Assembly (NCBI RefSeq): GCF_029894425.1
Contig: NZ_JARXYJ010000001.1
Location: 1-64,000, forward strand
Origin: Streptomyces sp. SAI-127
GTDB taxonomy: Bacteria > Actinomycetota > Actinomycetes > Streptomycetales > Streptomycetaceae
Reading direction: 5' to 3'
DNA: 64,000 bases
The notes beneath the pieces are model-generated. The model saw only the letters and a program-made list of their open reading frames with translations. It was not told the DNA's origin and ran no database searches. How positions within the stretch are numbered: position 1 is the first letter of the stretch; every line of letters starts with the position of its first letter. Positions 15,227 through 23,862 of the stretch are shown here, piece by piece. The translations under genes and the position numbers were made by a program.

Positions 15227-17467
15227 TCATTGCGGCTTCCCGTCGTTCAGGTCGTCGGGACTGGCCGTGAGGCCGCGTGCGTCCGGGGTCATGAGGAGAC
15301 TGGCGCCTTGGAGGCGGCGTGCCAGGGAAGTCCTTTGGGCGGCAAACCAGCCTCGGCCTTCCGCGGCCACGGATTCGAGGATGCGGAGGGCGGTGGAGAC
15401 CCCAGAGGATTCGAGAGCGAGTTGGGAGAGTTGCTCGGGGTTCTCCAAGAGGCGGTCGAGGAAGTCGTGGAAGTTCTCGACGACGATATCGAGGTTCTCG
15501 GAGTTGAGGAGGGAGAGGCGCAGAGCCTGGCTGAGGATCAATTCGTCCGAGGGACGGGATGCTGCACCGATGCCGGGGGGCACGATGTTGCGGAGTGCGC
15601 CGACGCCGCGGAGGCCGATCTGGGTGACGGCGACGGAGCCGATGGCGTCGTAGCGGAAGGCCCTGCGGTCTTCCCGGTTGTGGCGGGCGGTGATGAAGTC
15701 CATGGTCCACTCGTGCTGGCGGACGCCGCCTTCGGTGAGCAGGAAGAGGCGGATGATGTACGAGGAGTAGCGGGGCGGGCCGTAGAGGTTGCGGGCCCGG
15801 GCGCAACCGGGGTTGGCTTCGGTGACGAAGAAGTACTTGCGAACGTCGTGATGGCTGAGGCCGTGGTGGTCGAGTGACTCGCGGCGCAGGGCCCGGAGAT
15901 CGTAATCGAGCCATTTGGCCATCTCGGTGTCGGTGGGGCGGTCGGCGAGGTAGTCGCGCCATTGTTGCCAGACCCGCAGCTCATTCGCGTACCTGAGGCC
16001 GAAGGCCTGGACGTCGGCGGTGTGCGAACGGCGCTTGGCGAAGACCGTGTATCCGGCCCTGCCGGCCAGGACGCCTGCGACGACGAGCAGGGCTATGGCC
16101 CAGAAGCCGGTGCCAGCGTCCACCGAGAGGACGTCGCCGATGCCGATGAGAGCTCCGACGCCGAAGGAGACGACGCCGGCCCAGAAGGCGAGGGAGATCT
16201 GCGGCGGGACGCTCAGCTGCTGCTGGTAGGCGAAGAGAGTGCGGTTGCGCCAGGCGTGGGCGGTTCCCTCGGCATGCATCGCTACGAGCCATTCCAGGCC
16301 CGACACACCATTCGTGCCGCCGTAGGCGATAGTGAGCTCGTTGGCCAGGCTGAGACGCACGCCGGTGGAGTGCTGAGTCCAGGCGGACAGGCCCTCGCCG
16401 TCGCGGAACTGGCGGTTGAAGTGGTGGGCGATGACCTTGGAGATGTGGGCGTGGAAATCCTCGTATTGCCGGGTGGGCCAGGCGATGCGGTAGGCGCCGG
16501 GGACGACGGCCGGGTTGAAGGGTATGGCGCCGTTCCCCCACGCCGGGTGCCATGGCTGTGGTCCCTGCGGGGTGACGAAGTGGCGGCAGTTCTCGTCCGC
16601 CAGGCGTTCGCCGAGCCAGCGGCGTTCCATGCCGTATCGGGCGGCTGCGGCCCCGCCGGGGCCGCAGGTCAGCAGGACGAGGGCGGCTGTGCCGACGCTT
16701 CCGCGGAAGAGGACTGCGAGGGCGAGGATCAGGCCGAGTGCGCCCAGAGCCGCGGCGGCCATCAGTGCGGCCTGGTCGCCACCGGTGACATCCATAGGGG
16801 CCGCTATGCGTTGCTTGGGCCCGACCGGGTCGGGGATGAAGAACTTGAGTGCCCTGTTCTGGCGATCGCCGGCGCAGCGCTTCTCCGCAACCTCCGCCGC
16901 GTCCCAGGCATCCAGCCGGTCGCGGGCCGCTCCATACATGATCATCTGGAGATGCTGCAGCACCTCTGACCGCCGGGTCGCGGGCAGGGCGTCGATACCG
17001 CTGAACAGGGAGAGGATCTGGCCGTCCGCTTCCACGGCCTCCGGAGGCCGGCTCAGCAGCATCAGCAACTGGCAGATGATGCGAATGGCCGGTCGGTAGG
17101 CGTCGGGCCCGTCCCCGCCTGTGGTCCCACTCGGCCCGTCCGTGAAGGCGGCCACCTGGCGAAGGCGCTCCATGTGCTCCTCGCCGAGGAGTTCGAAGGA
17201 CTGGCCGCTGAGGATCGCCAGCATCAGGTAGTAGGCGCGTGCTGGGGTTCGCCCTGCCTCGAAGGCGTTCTCAAGGTACTGCAGGGCGCTGAGCCGGTTG
17301 TTGCTGTTCAGTTCGCGCACACCGGCCCTGAACTGCTCCTCGGGAGGCGCGTCGGCGCCAGGCATGTACACGTCGCCGTGAACGACGCCGAACTGCGGCC
17401 CCCATGAATCGCCCCAATTGTTGAACGTCGGCCCTCCGCCGTCCGGCGGACCGGGCAGCGGGGTCAT
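15227..17467 (-). CDS. Large membrane protein with amyloid-like N-terminal motif, probable effector
   Basis: The 746-residue protein starts with a proline/glycine stretch, then FNNWGDSWGPQFGVVHGDVY (residues 15-34), nearly the same as the motif opening the 122-residue partner upstream. A helical repeat-like region (SALQYLENAFEAGRTPARAY) follows at about 55-190. Two hydrophobic hairpins lie near 230-275 (ALGALGLILALAVLF) and 415-470 (WAGVVSFGVGALIGIG, AIALLVVAGVLAG). Between and after them are soluble regions rich in Arg, Trp and Tyr. The ATG overlaps the stop of the partner (ATGA), so the two are co-translated. The arrangement suggests a membrane-acting effector triggered by motif-motif templating; that is inference. 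I do not recognise the soluble domains. Confidence 0.6.
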   Translation of the reverse strand: MTPLPGPPDGGGPTFNNWGDSWGPQFGVVHGDVYMPGADAPPEEQFRAGVRELNSNNRLSALQYLENAFEAGRTPARAYYLMLAILSGQSFELLGEEHMERLRQVAAFTDGPSGTTGGDGPDAYRPAIRIICQLLMLLSRPPEAVEADGQILSLFSGIDALPATRRSEVLQHLQMIMYGAARDRLDAWDAAEVAEKRCAGDRQNRALKFFIPDPVGPKQRIAAPMDVTGGDQAALMAAAALGALGLILALAVLFRGSVGTAALVLLTCGPGGAAAARYGMERRWLGERLADENCRHFVTPQGPQPWHPAWGNGAIPFNPAVVPGAYRIAWPTRQYEDFHAHISKVIAHHFNRQFRDGEGLSAWTQHSTGVRLSLANELTIAYGGTNGVSGLEWLVAMHAEGTAHAWRNRTLFAYQQQLSVPPQISLAFWAGVVSFGVGALIGIGDVLSVDAGTGFWAIALLVVAGVLAGRAGYTVFAKRRSHTADVQAFGLRYANELRVWQQWRDYLADRPTDTEMAKWLDYDLRALRRESLDHHGLSHHDVRKYFFVTEANPGCARARNLYGPPRYSSYIIRLFLLTEGGVRQHEWTMDFITARHNREDRRAFRYDAIGSVAVTQIGLRGVGALRNIVPPGIGAASRPSDELILSQALRLSLLNSENLDIVVENFHDFLDRLLENPEQLSQLALESSGVSTALRILESVAAEGRGWFAAQRTSLARRLQGASLLMTPDARGLTASPDDLNDGKPQ

Positions 17468-17832
17468 CGCCGCCCCGCGACGACGCTGATCAGACTGGCC
17501 ACTGCACCCGCGAGTCCGCTCACGTCCTCCACCAGACCCTTGAGCTTGCGCAGGGCACGGATGAAGGCGTTCTTCTGTTCCTCGTCGGCGGGCTCGGTGA
17601 GCTGTGCGGCCTCATCCAGGGCCTGCTGGGCGTCCGCGTAGGTGCCGTCGTCGACCTGGCTCTGCGCGTGGGCCGCATCCAGGGCCCGGCGGAGGGCGGT
17701 GACGTGATCCGCGAGGGACAGCTCCGAGGGCTGCCCGTCCCGGGCCATCGAGATGTTCACATCACCTTCGGCATTGCCGATTTGAGAACCATAACTGTCG
17801 CCGTAGTTATGGAATGTAACGTTATCGGCCAT
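17464..17832 (-). CDS. Small protein with amyloid-like motif and C-terminal helical domain
   Basis: The 122-residue protein starts MADNVTFHNYGDSYGSQIGN and AEGDVNISM. This shares F-[HN]-N-[YW]-GDS-[YW]-G-x-Q-[IF]-G-x-x-x-GDV with the next gene. The Q-I-G core with flanking glycines recalls RHIM-like bacterial amyloid signalling (BASS) motifs. The remainder is helical (LADHVTALRRALDAAHAQ, YADAQQALDEAAQL) and ends in an amphipathic/hydrophobic helix VSGLAGAVASLISVVAG. GGGGGGA lies upstream of the ATG, and an AT-rich promoter-like stretch (TATATA) sits at about 17860. It is translationally coupled to the 746-residue gene. Confidence 0.6.
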   Translation of the reverse strand: MADNVTFHNYGDSYGSQIGNAEGDVNISMARDGQPSELSLADHVTALRRALDAAHAQSQVDDGTYADAQQALDEAAQLTEPADEEQKNAFIRALRKLKGLVEDVSGLAGAVASLISVVAGRR

Positions 17833-18229
17833 TTTTCATCCCCCCAAGGCCAGAGATCGCGTTATATACAGCGAATCTGTGCCATATCAAAGCACGCAAT
17901 TGACGCCCTGTCAGGCATACGGACAGCTCTGGTCGGCCTCAACTCCCAGGCACTCAACAGGAAGCCCCCCGTTATCTTCTTCGCGGCCCTGCAAGAGGGC
18001 CGCTGGCCTCCGGGCCCGGCATGGCTGGTCCCCCCTGTCGAACGGATGACCTGGGGGGTGGTGCCACCGGGCCCGAGCGGCGCCGTTGGAGACGCTGATG
18101 AGAGGTCCGACTACCGCCTGGCCTGGTGCAACGCCCGGCCGCTCGCGGGCGGCAGGTCTGCATAACGTGGATGCGCGCACGACGCCAACGCCCAGGCCAG
18201 CACGCACGACATCCGTTCGGGAGGACGGC
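17833..18229. other. Gene-free stretch: promoter of the two-gene locus and IS110 left flank with hairpins
   Basis: No coding pattern is visible. The left 60 bp are AT-rich and probably promote the minus-strand gene at 17832. Nearer the IS110 transposase are a perfect 8-bp stem (GCGGCCCT 17983-17990 with AGGGCCGC 17996-18003), a second C6/G6 stem at about 18030-18060 and a short GGTGG/CCACC hairpin at about 18058-18070. IS110 elements encode their bridge RNA in the non-coding end next to the transposase, so about 18000-18180 is where one would lie. The element boundaries cannot be fixed because IS110 lacks terminal inverted repeats. Confidence 0.35.
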
Positions 18230-19431
18230 TTGAACGACAGCGACGACATAGGCGTCTTCCTCGGCCTGGACGTCGGCAAGAGCGCCCACCACGGGCACGG
18301 GCTCACCCCGGCCGGCAAGAAGGTCTTCGACAAGCAGCTGCCCAACACCGAACCGAAGTTGCGGGACGTCTTCGAGAAGCTCAAGACCAAGTTCGACACC
18401 GTCCTCGTCGTGGTGGACCAGCCCGCTTCCATCGGCGCCCTCCCGCTCACGGTCGCCCGGGACACCGGCTGCAAGGTCGCCTACCTGCCCGGCCTGTCGA
18501 TGCGCCGGATCGCCGACCTCTACCCCGGCGAGGCAAAAACCGACGCGAAGGACGCGGCCGTGATCGCGGACGCCACCCGCACCATGCCGCACACCCTGCG
18601 CTCCCTGGAACTCACCGACGAGATCACCGCCGAGCTGACCGTCCTCGTCGGATTCGACCAGCACTGGCGGCCGAGGCCACCCGCACCTCCAACCGGATCC
18701 GCGGCCTGCTCACCCAGTTCCACCCCAGCCTCGAGCGGGTCCTCGGCCCGCGCCTGGACCACCAGGCCGTGACCTGGCTGCTGGAACGCTTCGGATCCCC
18801 GGCCGCACTGCGAAAGGCCGGACGCCGCAAGCTGGTTGAGGTGATCCGCCCCAAGGCCCCGCGCATGGCGACACGACTGATCGACGACGTCTTCGAGGCA
18901 CTCGACGAGCAGACCGTCGTCGTCCCGGGCACCGGCACCCTCGACATCGTGATCCCCTCCCTGGCCCGCTCGCCCGGCGCCGTCCACGAACAACGCCGGG
19001 CCACAGAAGCCCAGATCAGCGCCCTGCTGGAGGACCACCCTCTTTCGAAGGTCCTGACGTCGCTGCCCGGCGTCGGCGTCAGGACCGCCGCTACACTGCT
19101 GGTCACCGTCGGCGACGGCACCAGCTTCCCCACCGCCGCCCACCTGGCCTCCTACGCCGGCCTCGCCCCGACCACGAAGTCGTCGGGGACCTCGATCCAC
19201 GGCGAACACGCACCCAGAGGCGGAAACCGGCAGCTCAAACGCGCGATGTTCCTCTCCGCGTTCGCCGCCCTGCACGATCCCGCCTCCCGCACCTACTACG
19301 ACCGATGCCGGGCCCGCGGGAAGACCCACACACAGGCGCTTCTCCGCCTGGCCCGACAACGGATCAACGTGCTGTCCGCGATGCTCCGCGACGGCACCTT
19401 CTACGAACCCCGAACCCCACGCCTCGCTTGA
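18230..19431 (+). mobile_element. IS110-family transposase gene, frameshifted
   Basis: TTG 18230 follows GGGAGGAC and starts a DEDD transposase: GVFLGLDVGKSAHHGHGL, VVVDQPASIGAL, GEAKTDAKDAAVIADATRT. The frame breaks at about 18660 in GFDQ and resumes one base earlier as LAAEATRTSNRIRGLLTQFH. It continues through the transposase_20 part (LPGVGVRTAATLLVTVGDG, LASYAGLAPTTKSSG, RGGNRQLKRAMFLSAFAAL) to NVLSAMLRDGTFYEP. One missing base explains the break, and it is not in a homopolymer. Full length would be about 401 residues, normal for IS110. The copy is probably inactive unless frameshifting occurs. It abuts a truncated hydrolase gene, suggesting insertion with an adjacent deletion. Confidence 0.85.
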
Positions 19432-19609
19432 CGAAAGACATAGAGGCACCCCCCCGGGGCAGGGAGCCACGCTCCGCTGGAACTGGGCCATCACCACCAG
19501 ATGGTCCTCATCGAGGAATGCGTCGCGGACCGTGCACACCAGGAACATGGACAGGTACTGCTTGAGGGTCACCTGCAGACTGCGCAGCAACGGCGGCCAG
19601 GTGTGCGAC

Positions 19610-19777
19610 GAACGGCAGGGTCGGCGCCACGCACCGGTGGTCGGCGGACAGGTCGGCGATCGGCCGGTCCCACAGCGAGGCGTCCATCATCCATCCGTGC
19701 AGGAGCACGACCGTAGGGCCGTCGCCGCCGGTGTCTTCGTACGCGATTGTTCCGCAGGACAGTTCGATCTCCCTCAT
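19610..19777 (-). pseudogene. Alpha/beta hydrolase, N-terminal fragment
   Basis: ATG 19777 starts MREIELSCGTIAYEDTGGDG and PTVVLLHGWMMDASLWDRPI, with the oxyanion HG motif of alpha/beta hydrolases. Similarity stops after about 56 residues (CVAPTLPF), before the nucleophile elbow. Downstream on the same strand an unrelated reading pattern (LKQYLSMFLVCTVRDAFLDE) runs to about 19460 in another frame and may be the tail of a different lost gene. It begins 5 bp after the DUF1772 gene and was probably the third gene of that operon. The IS110 copy lies immediately beyond. Confidence 0.65.
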
Positions 19778-19782
19778 GCCGA

Positions 19783-20379
19783 TCACCTTCCCGTCCGTTG
19801 GTGCAGTGCGGAATCCTCTGGTGCGGCCGGGAGTTCGTGGGGCGGTGAAGCCGGTGTCTCCTGATGGGGGCCGTGCGACGTTCTCGTCGCGTCGGCGATC
19901 AGAGCTGCGAACGCGAGGACGGCCGCGCCGGTCCGCACGCTGTGGGCGATCTGCCAGCGATCCCGTACGGACGCCCAGTCTGCGGGCGGCGCCTGCACGC
20001 TCCAGTCGAGCTGGTCGGCGTTGATGGGCATATTGATCACGAGGGTCAGGGCGAGGATCCCGACCAGCAGGGTGAGGGCCGTCAGCATCCACCAGGAGGT
20101 GCGTCTTCCCTGCCTGAACGTGGCGGCGACGAGCAATCCTGTGGTGATCAGTGCAGGCAGCAGCGTGAGGACCGCGAGCTTGTCCAGCGAATCGAGTTCG
20201 ACCTGACGGACCTGGGTGTAGACGTGACGGTCGAAGCCCCGCAGGGACAGTTCGAGGACGAGTACGGCGACGAGGAAGCCTGTGAAGACGCCCGTGAACC
20301 ACAGGCCGGCCCCTCGCGCCATCTTGGCAACCGGGCTGTTCGGCACGTTCGTTGGCCTTCTCCGGCGCTGCGGGCTCAT
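19783..20379 (-). CDS. DUF1772 (anthrone-oxygenase-like) membrane protein
   Basis: The 198-residue protein has four hydrophobic segments: WFTGVFTGFLVAVLVLE, AVLTLLPALITTGLLVAA, ALTLLVGILALTLVI and AAVLAFAALIAD. It has the family motif NMPINADQLDW followed by RDRWQIAHSVRT. DUF1772 proteins are small four-helix membrane proteins often found beside SDR/NmrA genes; some act as anthrone oxygenases. Its start overlaps the end of the NmrA-like gene (ATGA), giving coupled translation. Regulation is probably by the divergent MarR protein. Confidence 0.8.
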   Translation of the reverse strand: MSPQRRRRPTNVPNSPVAKMARGAGLWFTGVFTGFLVAVLVLELSLRGFDRHVYTQVRQVELDSLDKLAVLTLLPALITTGLLVAATFRQGRRTSWWMLTALTLLVGILALTLVINMPINADQLDWSVQAPPADWASVRDRWQIAHSVRTGAAVLAFAALIADATRTSHGPHQETPASPPHELPAAPEDSALHQRTGR

Positions 20380-21236
20380 GAGCGGACCGGGGACGTGAAG
20401 GCGGCGCTGTTCTCTGCGGCCCAGGCGGCGAAGGTGAGTGCCGGGCGGCCCAGGAGTTGTTCCACGGTGTCCGTGGACGGTCCCGGCTTGTTCGCATAGT
20501 CGGACAGGGAGCCGAGGAGCCGGTCGGGGATGTCCTCGGCGAGGCCCTGGTCGAGCATGGCCTGGCGGACCTGTGCGGGGGCGAGTTCCTGGAAGGACAG
20601 GTCCCGGCCGACGGCTTCACCGATGAGACGGACCTTGTCCCGCTGGTCGAGTGACTGTGGGCCGGTGAGCAGGTAGGCGCGGCCCGCGTGCACGGCGTGC
20701 TCGCGGTCGGCGAGTGCCCGTACGGCCACCTCCGCGATGTCGCGCTGATGGATCGGCGAGGTCGCGGCGTCGCCGTAGGCGCCCCGCACGACGCCGGTCG
20801 CGCGGATCTGCGGCGCCCAGGCCAGAGCGTTGGCGGCGAAGTCGGCGCACCGCAGGAATGTCCACTGCAGACCTGAGTGCCTGACCGCTTCTTCCGCCGC
20901 CCTGAACTCGTCGGCGAACTTCCGGTGGCCGGCCGGGTGCTCCACCGTCGAGGCCGACAGTGCCACCACCCGCCGCGCGCCCCGGGCGGCGGCCAGCGCC
21001 AGCAGCTCAGCGGTGGCTCCACTGGCTGCGCGTGGGCTGAGCAGGACCGCCTCCACGCCGTCCGGCACTGCTGTGAGGCTGTCCGGCCTGGACGGGTCCC
21101 CGGTCACCACCTGCGCACCATCGGGCAGAGCGGCGGCTGGATCGCGGGTGACCGCCACCACCTTCTCACCGGCCTGAAGCAAGAGGCGGACCGCTTCCCG
21201 TCCGACGCTCCCGGTCGCTCCGATCACCATGAACAT
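20376..21236 (-). CDS. NmrA-like NAD(P)-binding protein
   Basis: The 286-residue protein starts MFMVIGATGSVGREAVRLLL, a GxTGxxG dinucleotide-binding turn for an atypical SDR. It continues with SASTVEHPAGHRKFADEF and a C-terminal substrate-side part (DIPDRLLGSLSDYANKPGPS). It lacks the classical SDR tyrosine-lysine catalytic pair, as expected for NmrA-type redox sensors or quinone reductases. It is first gene of the operon with DUF1772 and the broken hydrolase. The 81-bp region shared with the divergent MarR gene carries a palindrome. Confidence 0.85.
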   Translation of the reverse strand: MFMVIGATGSVGREAVRLLLQAGEKVVAVTRDPAAALPDGAQVVTGDPSRPDSLTAVPDGVEAVLLSPRAASGATAELLALAAARGARRVVALSASTVEHPAGHRKFADEFRAAEEAVRHSGLQWTFLRCADFAANALAWAPQIRATGVVRGAYGDAATSPIHQRDIAEVAVRALADREHAVHAGRAYLLTGPQSLDQRDKVRLIGEAVGRDLSFQELAPAQVRQAMLDQGLAEDIPDRLLGSLSDYANKPGPSTDTVEQLLGRPALTFAAWAAENSAAFTSPVRS

Positions 21237-21273
21237 GTCGAACCCCCTGACCCGGCTCCTCGTTCGAGTGCCG

Positions 21274-21299
21274 TAATATACGAGAACCGTAGCATATTA
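21274..21299. promoter_or_regulatory. Candidate MarR operator in the divergent promoter
   Basis: TAATAT (21274-21279) and ATATTA (21294-21299) form an inverted repeat with inner ACG...CGT pairing, in an AT-rich island within GC-rich DNA. It sits midway between the NmrA-like and MarR start codons and would overlap both promoters. MarR proteins commonly repress a divergent operon and themselves from such a site. Confidence 0.5.
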
Positions 21300-21317
21300 A
21301 TTTGAGAGGCGTACATT

Positions 21318-21803
21318 ATGGTTCCCGTAGCATCTGGGGATGCGGCCCACCGTCGACGCCGGGCCACGGTCGAGGTCAAGCAGGGACTGCGCGAGCTGGG
21401 CGCCGAGCTGACTCTGCTCAACCGCCGGGTCGGCACGCGCCTCGGACTCAAGGACATCGACCTGGACTGCCTCGACCTCATCAACGCCCACGGCCCGCTG
21501 AGCCCGACCGCGCTGGCCCGACGAGCCGGGCTGCACGCCGCCACGACGACAGGGGTCCTCGACCGGCTCGAACGTGCCGGCTGGGTGGCCCGCGAACGCG
21601 ACCCGGCGGACCGCCGGGCCTTCCTGGTCCGAGCCCTGCGCGACCGCAATGCCGAACTGCTCGAGCTCTTCGCCGGGATGAACTCCTCGGTGGAGCGGAT
21701 CTGCGCCGATTACGACGACGCCGACCTCGAACGGCTCGCCGACTTTCTCCGCCGTACAGCCGACGCCGGGCGAGACGCCGCCGAGAAACTGGCCGGCAAC
21801 TGA
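21318..21803 (+). CDS. MarR-family transcriptional regulator
   Basis: The 161-residue protein has a winged helix with PTALARRAGLHAATTTGVLD and RLERAGWVARERDPADRRAF, the family's DPxDRR wing. Dimerisation helices lie at both ends (residues 15-45 and 105-155). It is transcribed away from the NmrA-like/DUF1772 operon and probably regulates it through the palindrome at 21274-21299. There is no conserved cysteine near the N-terminus, so a ligand rather than a thiol switch is more likely; the ligand is unknown. Confidence 0.85.
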   Translation: MVPVASGDAAHRRRRATVEVKQGLRELGAELTLLNRRVGTRLGLKDIDLDCLDLINAHGPLSPTALARRAGLHAATTTGVLDRLERAGWVARERDPADRRAFLVRALRDRNAELLELFAGMNSSVERICADYDDADLERLADFLRRTADAGRDAAEKLAGN

Positions 21804-22251
21804 CGCCCTTCCTCTGACCGGGTGGCGTCCTGCCGACGATCGCAGCTGGGTGCTGGATGCCGACGCCAGCGTGCCTGGCATTCAGGACGGCTATCACCGG
21901 CCACGGGCTGAGCCTTGCCTTCTTCGAGGACGAAGCCGCCCCTCAACACACCAGTCCAGCCGCCACCCCTTACACCAATCTCGCCGATGCAGACCACGCG
22001 TCCTCGTGCCGGACGCCAGCTGTCCGTCATACGAGGCCTCCGGCCGCGGGTGGCGACGGGTTGAGCCGGAACGCGGGCGTCGGCGTACCGGGCGCATCTG
22101 GGCCGCCTGGTGCGTGTGCCGGAATGAGCGGCGCTGCCCTACGCCCCTCTGTGCAGCGCAAGCCAAAGCCGCACTGGCTACAGGCCGCGGAAGACGGTAT
22201 ACACCCGGGACCAGGAACCTCTTCGACCGAAGATTGATTGAGCGATAAGGT
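21804..22251. other. 448-bp gap without a supportable gene
   Basis: Open frames here have no ribosome site or recognisable motif on either strand. The last part, about 22190-22251, should hold the gntR promoter. Confidence 0.4.
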
Positions 22252-22261
22252 CATACGTATG
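22252..22261. promoter_or_regulatory. GntR-regulon palindrome, site 1 (autoregulatory)
   Basis: The perfect 10-bp palindrome CATACGTATG overlaps the proposed gntR start codon (ATG 22259). Three close copies lie upstream of the other transcription units of the sugar island (28698, 31545, 32657). A repressor bound here would block its own translation start or a leaderless promoter. Confidence 0.7.
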
Positions 22262-23041
22262 CCAAACGAGTCGCAGCCCGCCACCCGTCTGTTCCCGCCA
22301 CGCCTGCCCGTCGGCCGCTTGGGTGTTGCAGTCGTTGCCGAGCTCGTCGACCTCATCGTGACGGGCCAGTTGAAGGAAGGCGAGTTGCTGCCCCCCGAGG
22401 GTCCACTGAGCGAGCACTTCGGTGTGAGTCGCACGGTGCTGCGTGAATCGGTGAAGCGGCTCGAGGAGAAGGGCCTGGTGATCGTCTCCCAGGGTCGTGG
22501 CACCCAGGTGCGGGCGCCGGGCTACTGGAACATGCTCGATCCGGTGGTGCTGTCCGCGTTGATCGACAACGATGAGACGCTCGGGGTCCTTGACGAGCTG
22601 ACGATCGTGCGGGCGAGCCTCGAGTCGGCGATGGCGGGCGCGGTTGCCGGTTCTCGCAGCGCAGATGGGTTGAGGAGGCTGGAGAACGCCTTGACCACCA
22701 TGCGTGAAAGCGTGCCCGAGACGGACTCCTTCCGGCAGGCGGACGTGGTGTTCCACTACGCGCTCATGGAGATCTCCGGCAACCGGCTGGCGGAGAACAT
22801 CGCCAAGCATCTGTACAAGCGAGCCGTGGAGTCCAGCCGTTACCAGGGCATCGACCCGCCTGATGCGTTTGCACTGACGCTGAAGGAACATGCGGCGATC
22901 GTCGATGCCATCTCAAGGCAGGACGTCGCGGCGGCCCAGAAGGCGATGCATGATCACATCCACGTCTCGTGGGAGCGTCGTCGGCTGCCCGACCACGCAC
23001 CACGGGCGCACGGTCGAGCACTCGATCAGGAGAGCGAGTAG
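22259..23041 (+). CDS. GntR-family (FadR/FCD) regulator of the deoxysugar island
   Basis: The 260-residue protein has an N-terminal winged helix (LSEHFGVSRTVLRESVKRLE, GLVIVSQGRGTQV). An FCD ligand domain from about residue 95 carries metal-type histidines in FHYALMEISGN, KEHAAIVDAI and MHDHIHVSW. ATG 22259 is taken because conserved sequence starts soon after; an upstream in-frame TTG at 22238 is possible. It converges with the lactonase gene, overlapping it by 16 bp. The CATACGTATG sites before its own gene, the ABC operon, the dehydrogenase pair and the secreted enzyme make it the likely local repressor, with a sugar acid or lactone as inducer. Confidence 0.88.
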   Translation: MPNESQPATRLFPPRLPVGRLGVAVVAELVDLIVTGQLKEGELLPPEGPLSEHFGVSRTVLRESVKRLEEKGLVIVSQGRGTQVRAPGYWNMLDPVVLSALIDNDETLGVLDELTIVRASLESAMAGAVAGSRSADGLRRLENALTTMRESVPETDSFRQADVVFHYALMEISGNRLAENIAKHLYKRAVESSRYQGIDPPDAFALTLKEHAAIVDAISRQDVAAAQKAMHDHIHVSWERRRLPDHAPRAHGRALDQESE

Positions 23042-23862
23042 ACGTCGACAGCGTTGCCGCCGAATACACGTGTGCGTTCCGAGGCGGACAGCCCGTCGAG
23101 CAGTGCCTCCAGAGCAGACTTCCAGGGTGCGGCACCCCCGCCGAGCTCAGCCAGCGGCCAGTCGGAGCCGTAGAGCAGGCGCTCAGGACCGAAGGATTCC
23201 AGGGCGACCGTCACCGGGGCGGCGAGATCGGCTGCACGCCATGATCCGGGGGCGAGGCCCGACGTAAGTCCCGAGACCTTCGCGACGACGTTCGGATGCC
23301 GCGCCAGCTCCCGCAGCCGCGATGCCCACGTGCTCCTGTCCTGCCCGGGCTCGGGCGGACCGCCCAGGTGATCGAGGACGAAGCGGAGTCCGCTGTGACG
23401 CGCGGCCAGGCGGGTTGCCTGAGGGAGCTGCCAGTGACGCACGACGAGGTCGAAGCAGAGTTCCTCACGCTCGAGTACAGCGAGGCCCGCGCTGATCTCC
23501 TCGCGCGTCATCCACTCCGGGTCCGGGTCGATGTGGGCAAGATGCCGCACCCCGACGACGGGGACAGCGGCGTTCTTGCGGATCCGGTCGAGCTGAGGTC
23601 CGACCTCCGCCGCAAGGTCGACCCACGCGACGAGGCCGGCGATGGCTGATGAGTCGAGCTTGGCGAGCTGGATGCTCTCATCGAGGCTGTTGCTCGACTG
23701 CACGACCACGGCACGGTCGAGTCCGGTCGCGGCCAGCATCTCGCTCAGATCGGCGGCACCGAAGTCGCGGGCGATCGGTGCCATGGTCCGCGCGTCGATC
23801 CAGTCCTGCGGGTTCACGGCTCGGTCCCACAGGTGAACGTGGGCGTCAATACCGGCATTCAT
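23026..23862 (-). CDS. Amidohydrolase-family sugar lactonase, probable L-fuconolactonase
   Basis: The 278-residue protein is a TIM-barrel amidohydrolase (amidohydrolase_2): metal motif DAHVHLWD at the start, GVRHLAH in the middle, FVLDHLGGPP, and YGSDWPLAELGG near the end. L-fucono-1,5-lactonase and L-rhamnono-lactonase belong to this group. ATG 23862 overlaps the mutarotase stop (ATGA), so it is the last gene of the operon that begins with the ABC importer. The assignment to a deoxysugar lactone comes mainly from neighbours: mutarotase, aldose dehydrogenase and dehydratase. The exact sugar is not proved. Confidence 0.78.
   Translation of the reverse strand: MNAGIDAHVHLWDRAVNPQDWIDARTMAPIARDFGAADLSEMLAATGLDRAVVVQSSNSLDESIQLAKLDSSAIAGLVAWVDLAAEVGPQLDRIRKNAAVPVVGVRHLAHIDPDPEWMTREEISAGLAVLEREELCFDLVVRHWQLPQATRLAARHSGLRFVLDHLGGPPEPGQDRSTWASRLRELARHPNVVAKVSGLTSGLAPGSWRAADLAAPVTVALESFGPERLLYGSDWPLAELGGGAAPWKSALEALLDGLSASERTRVFGGNAVDVYSLS

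Noticed and set aside
21857..22237. Small plus-strand open frame before gntR
   Set aside because: No ribosome site, no recognisable motif, and it runs into the gntR promoter region.
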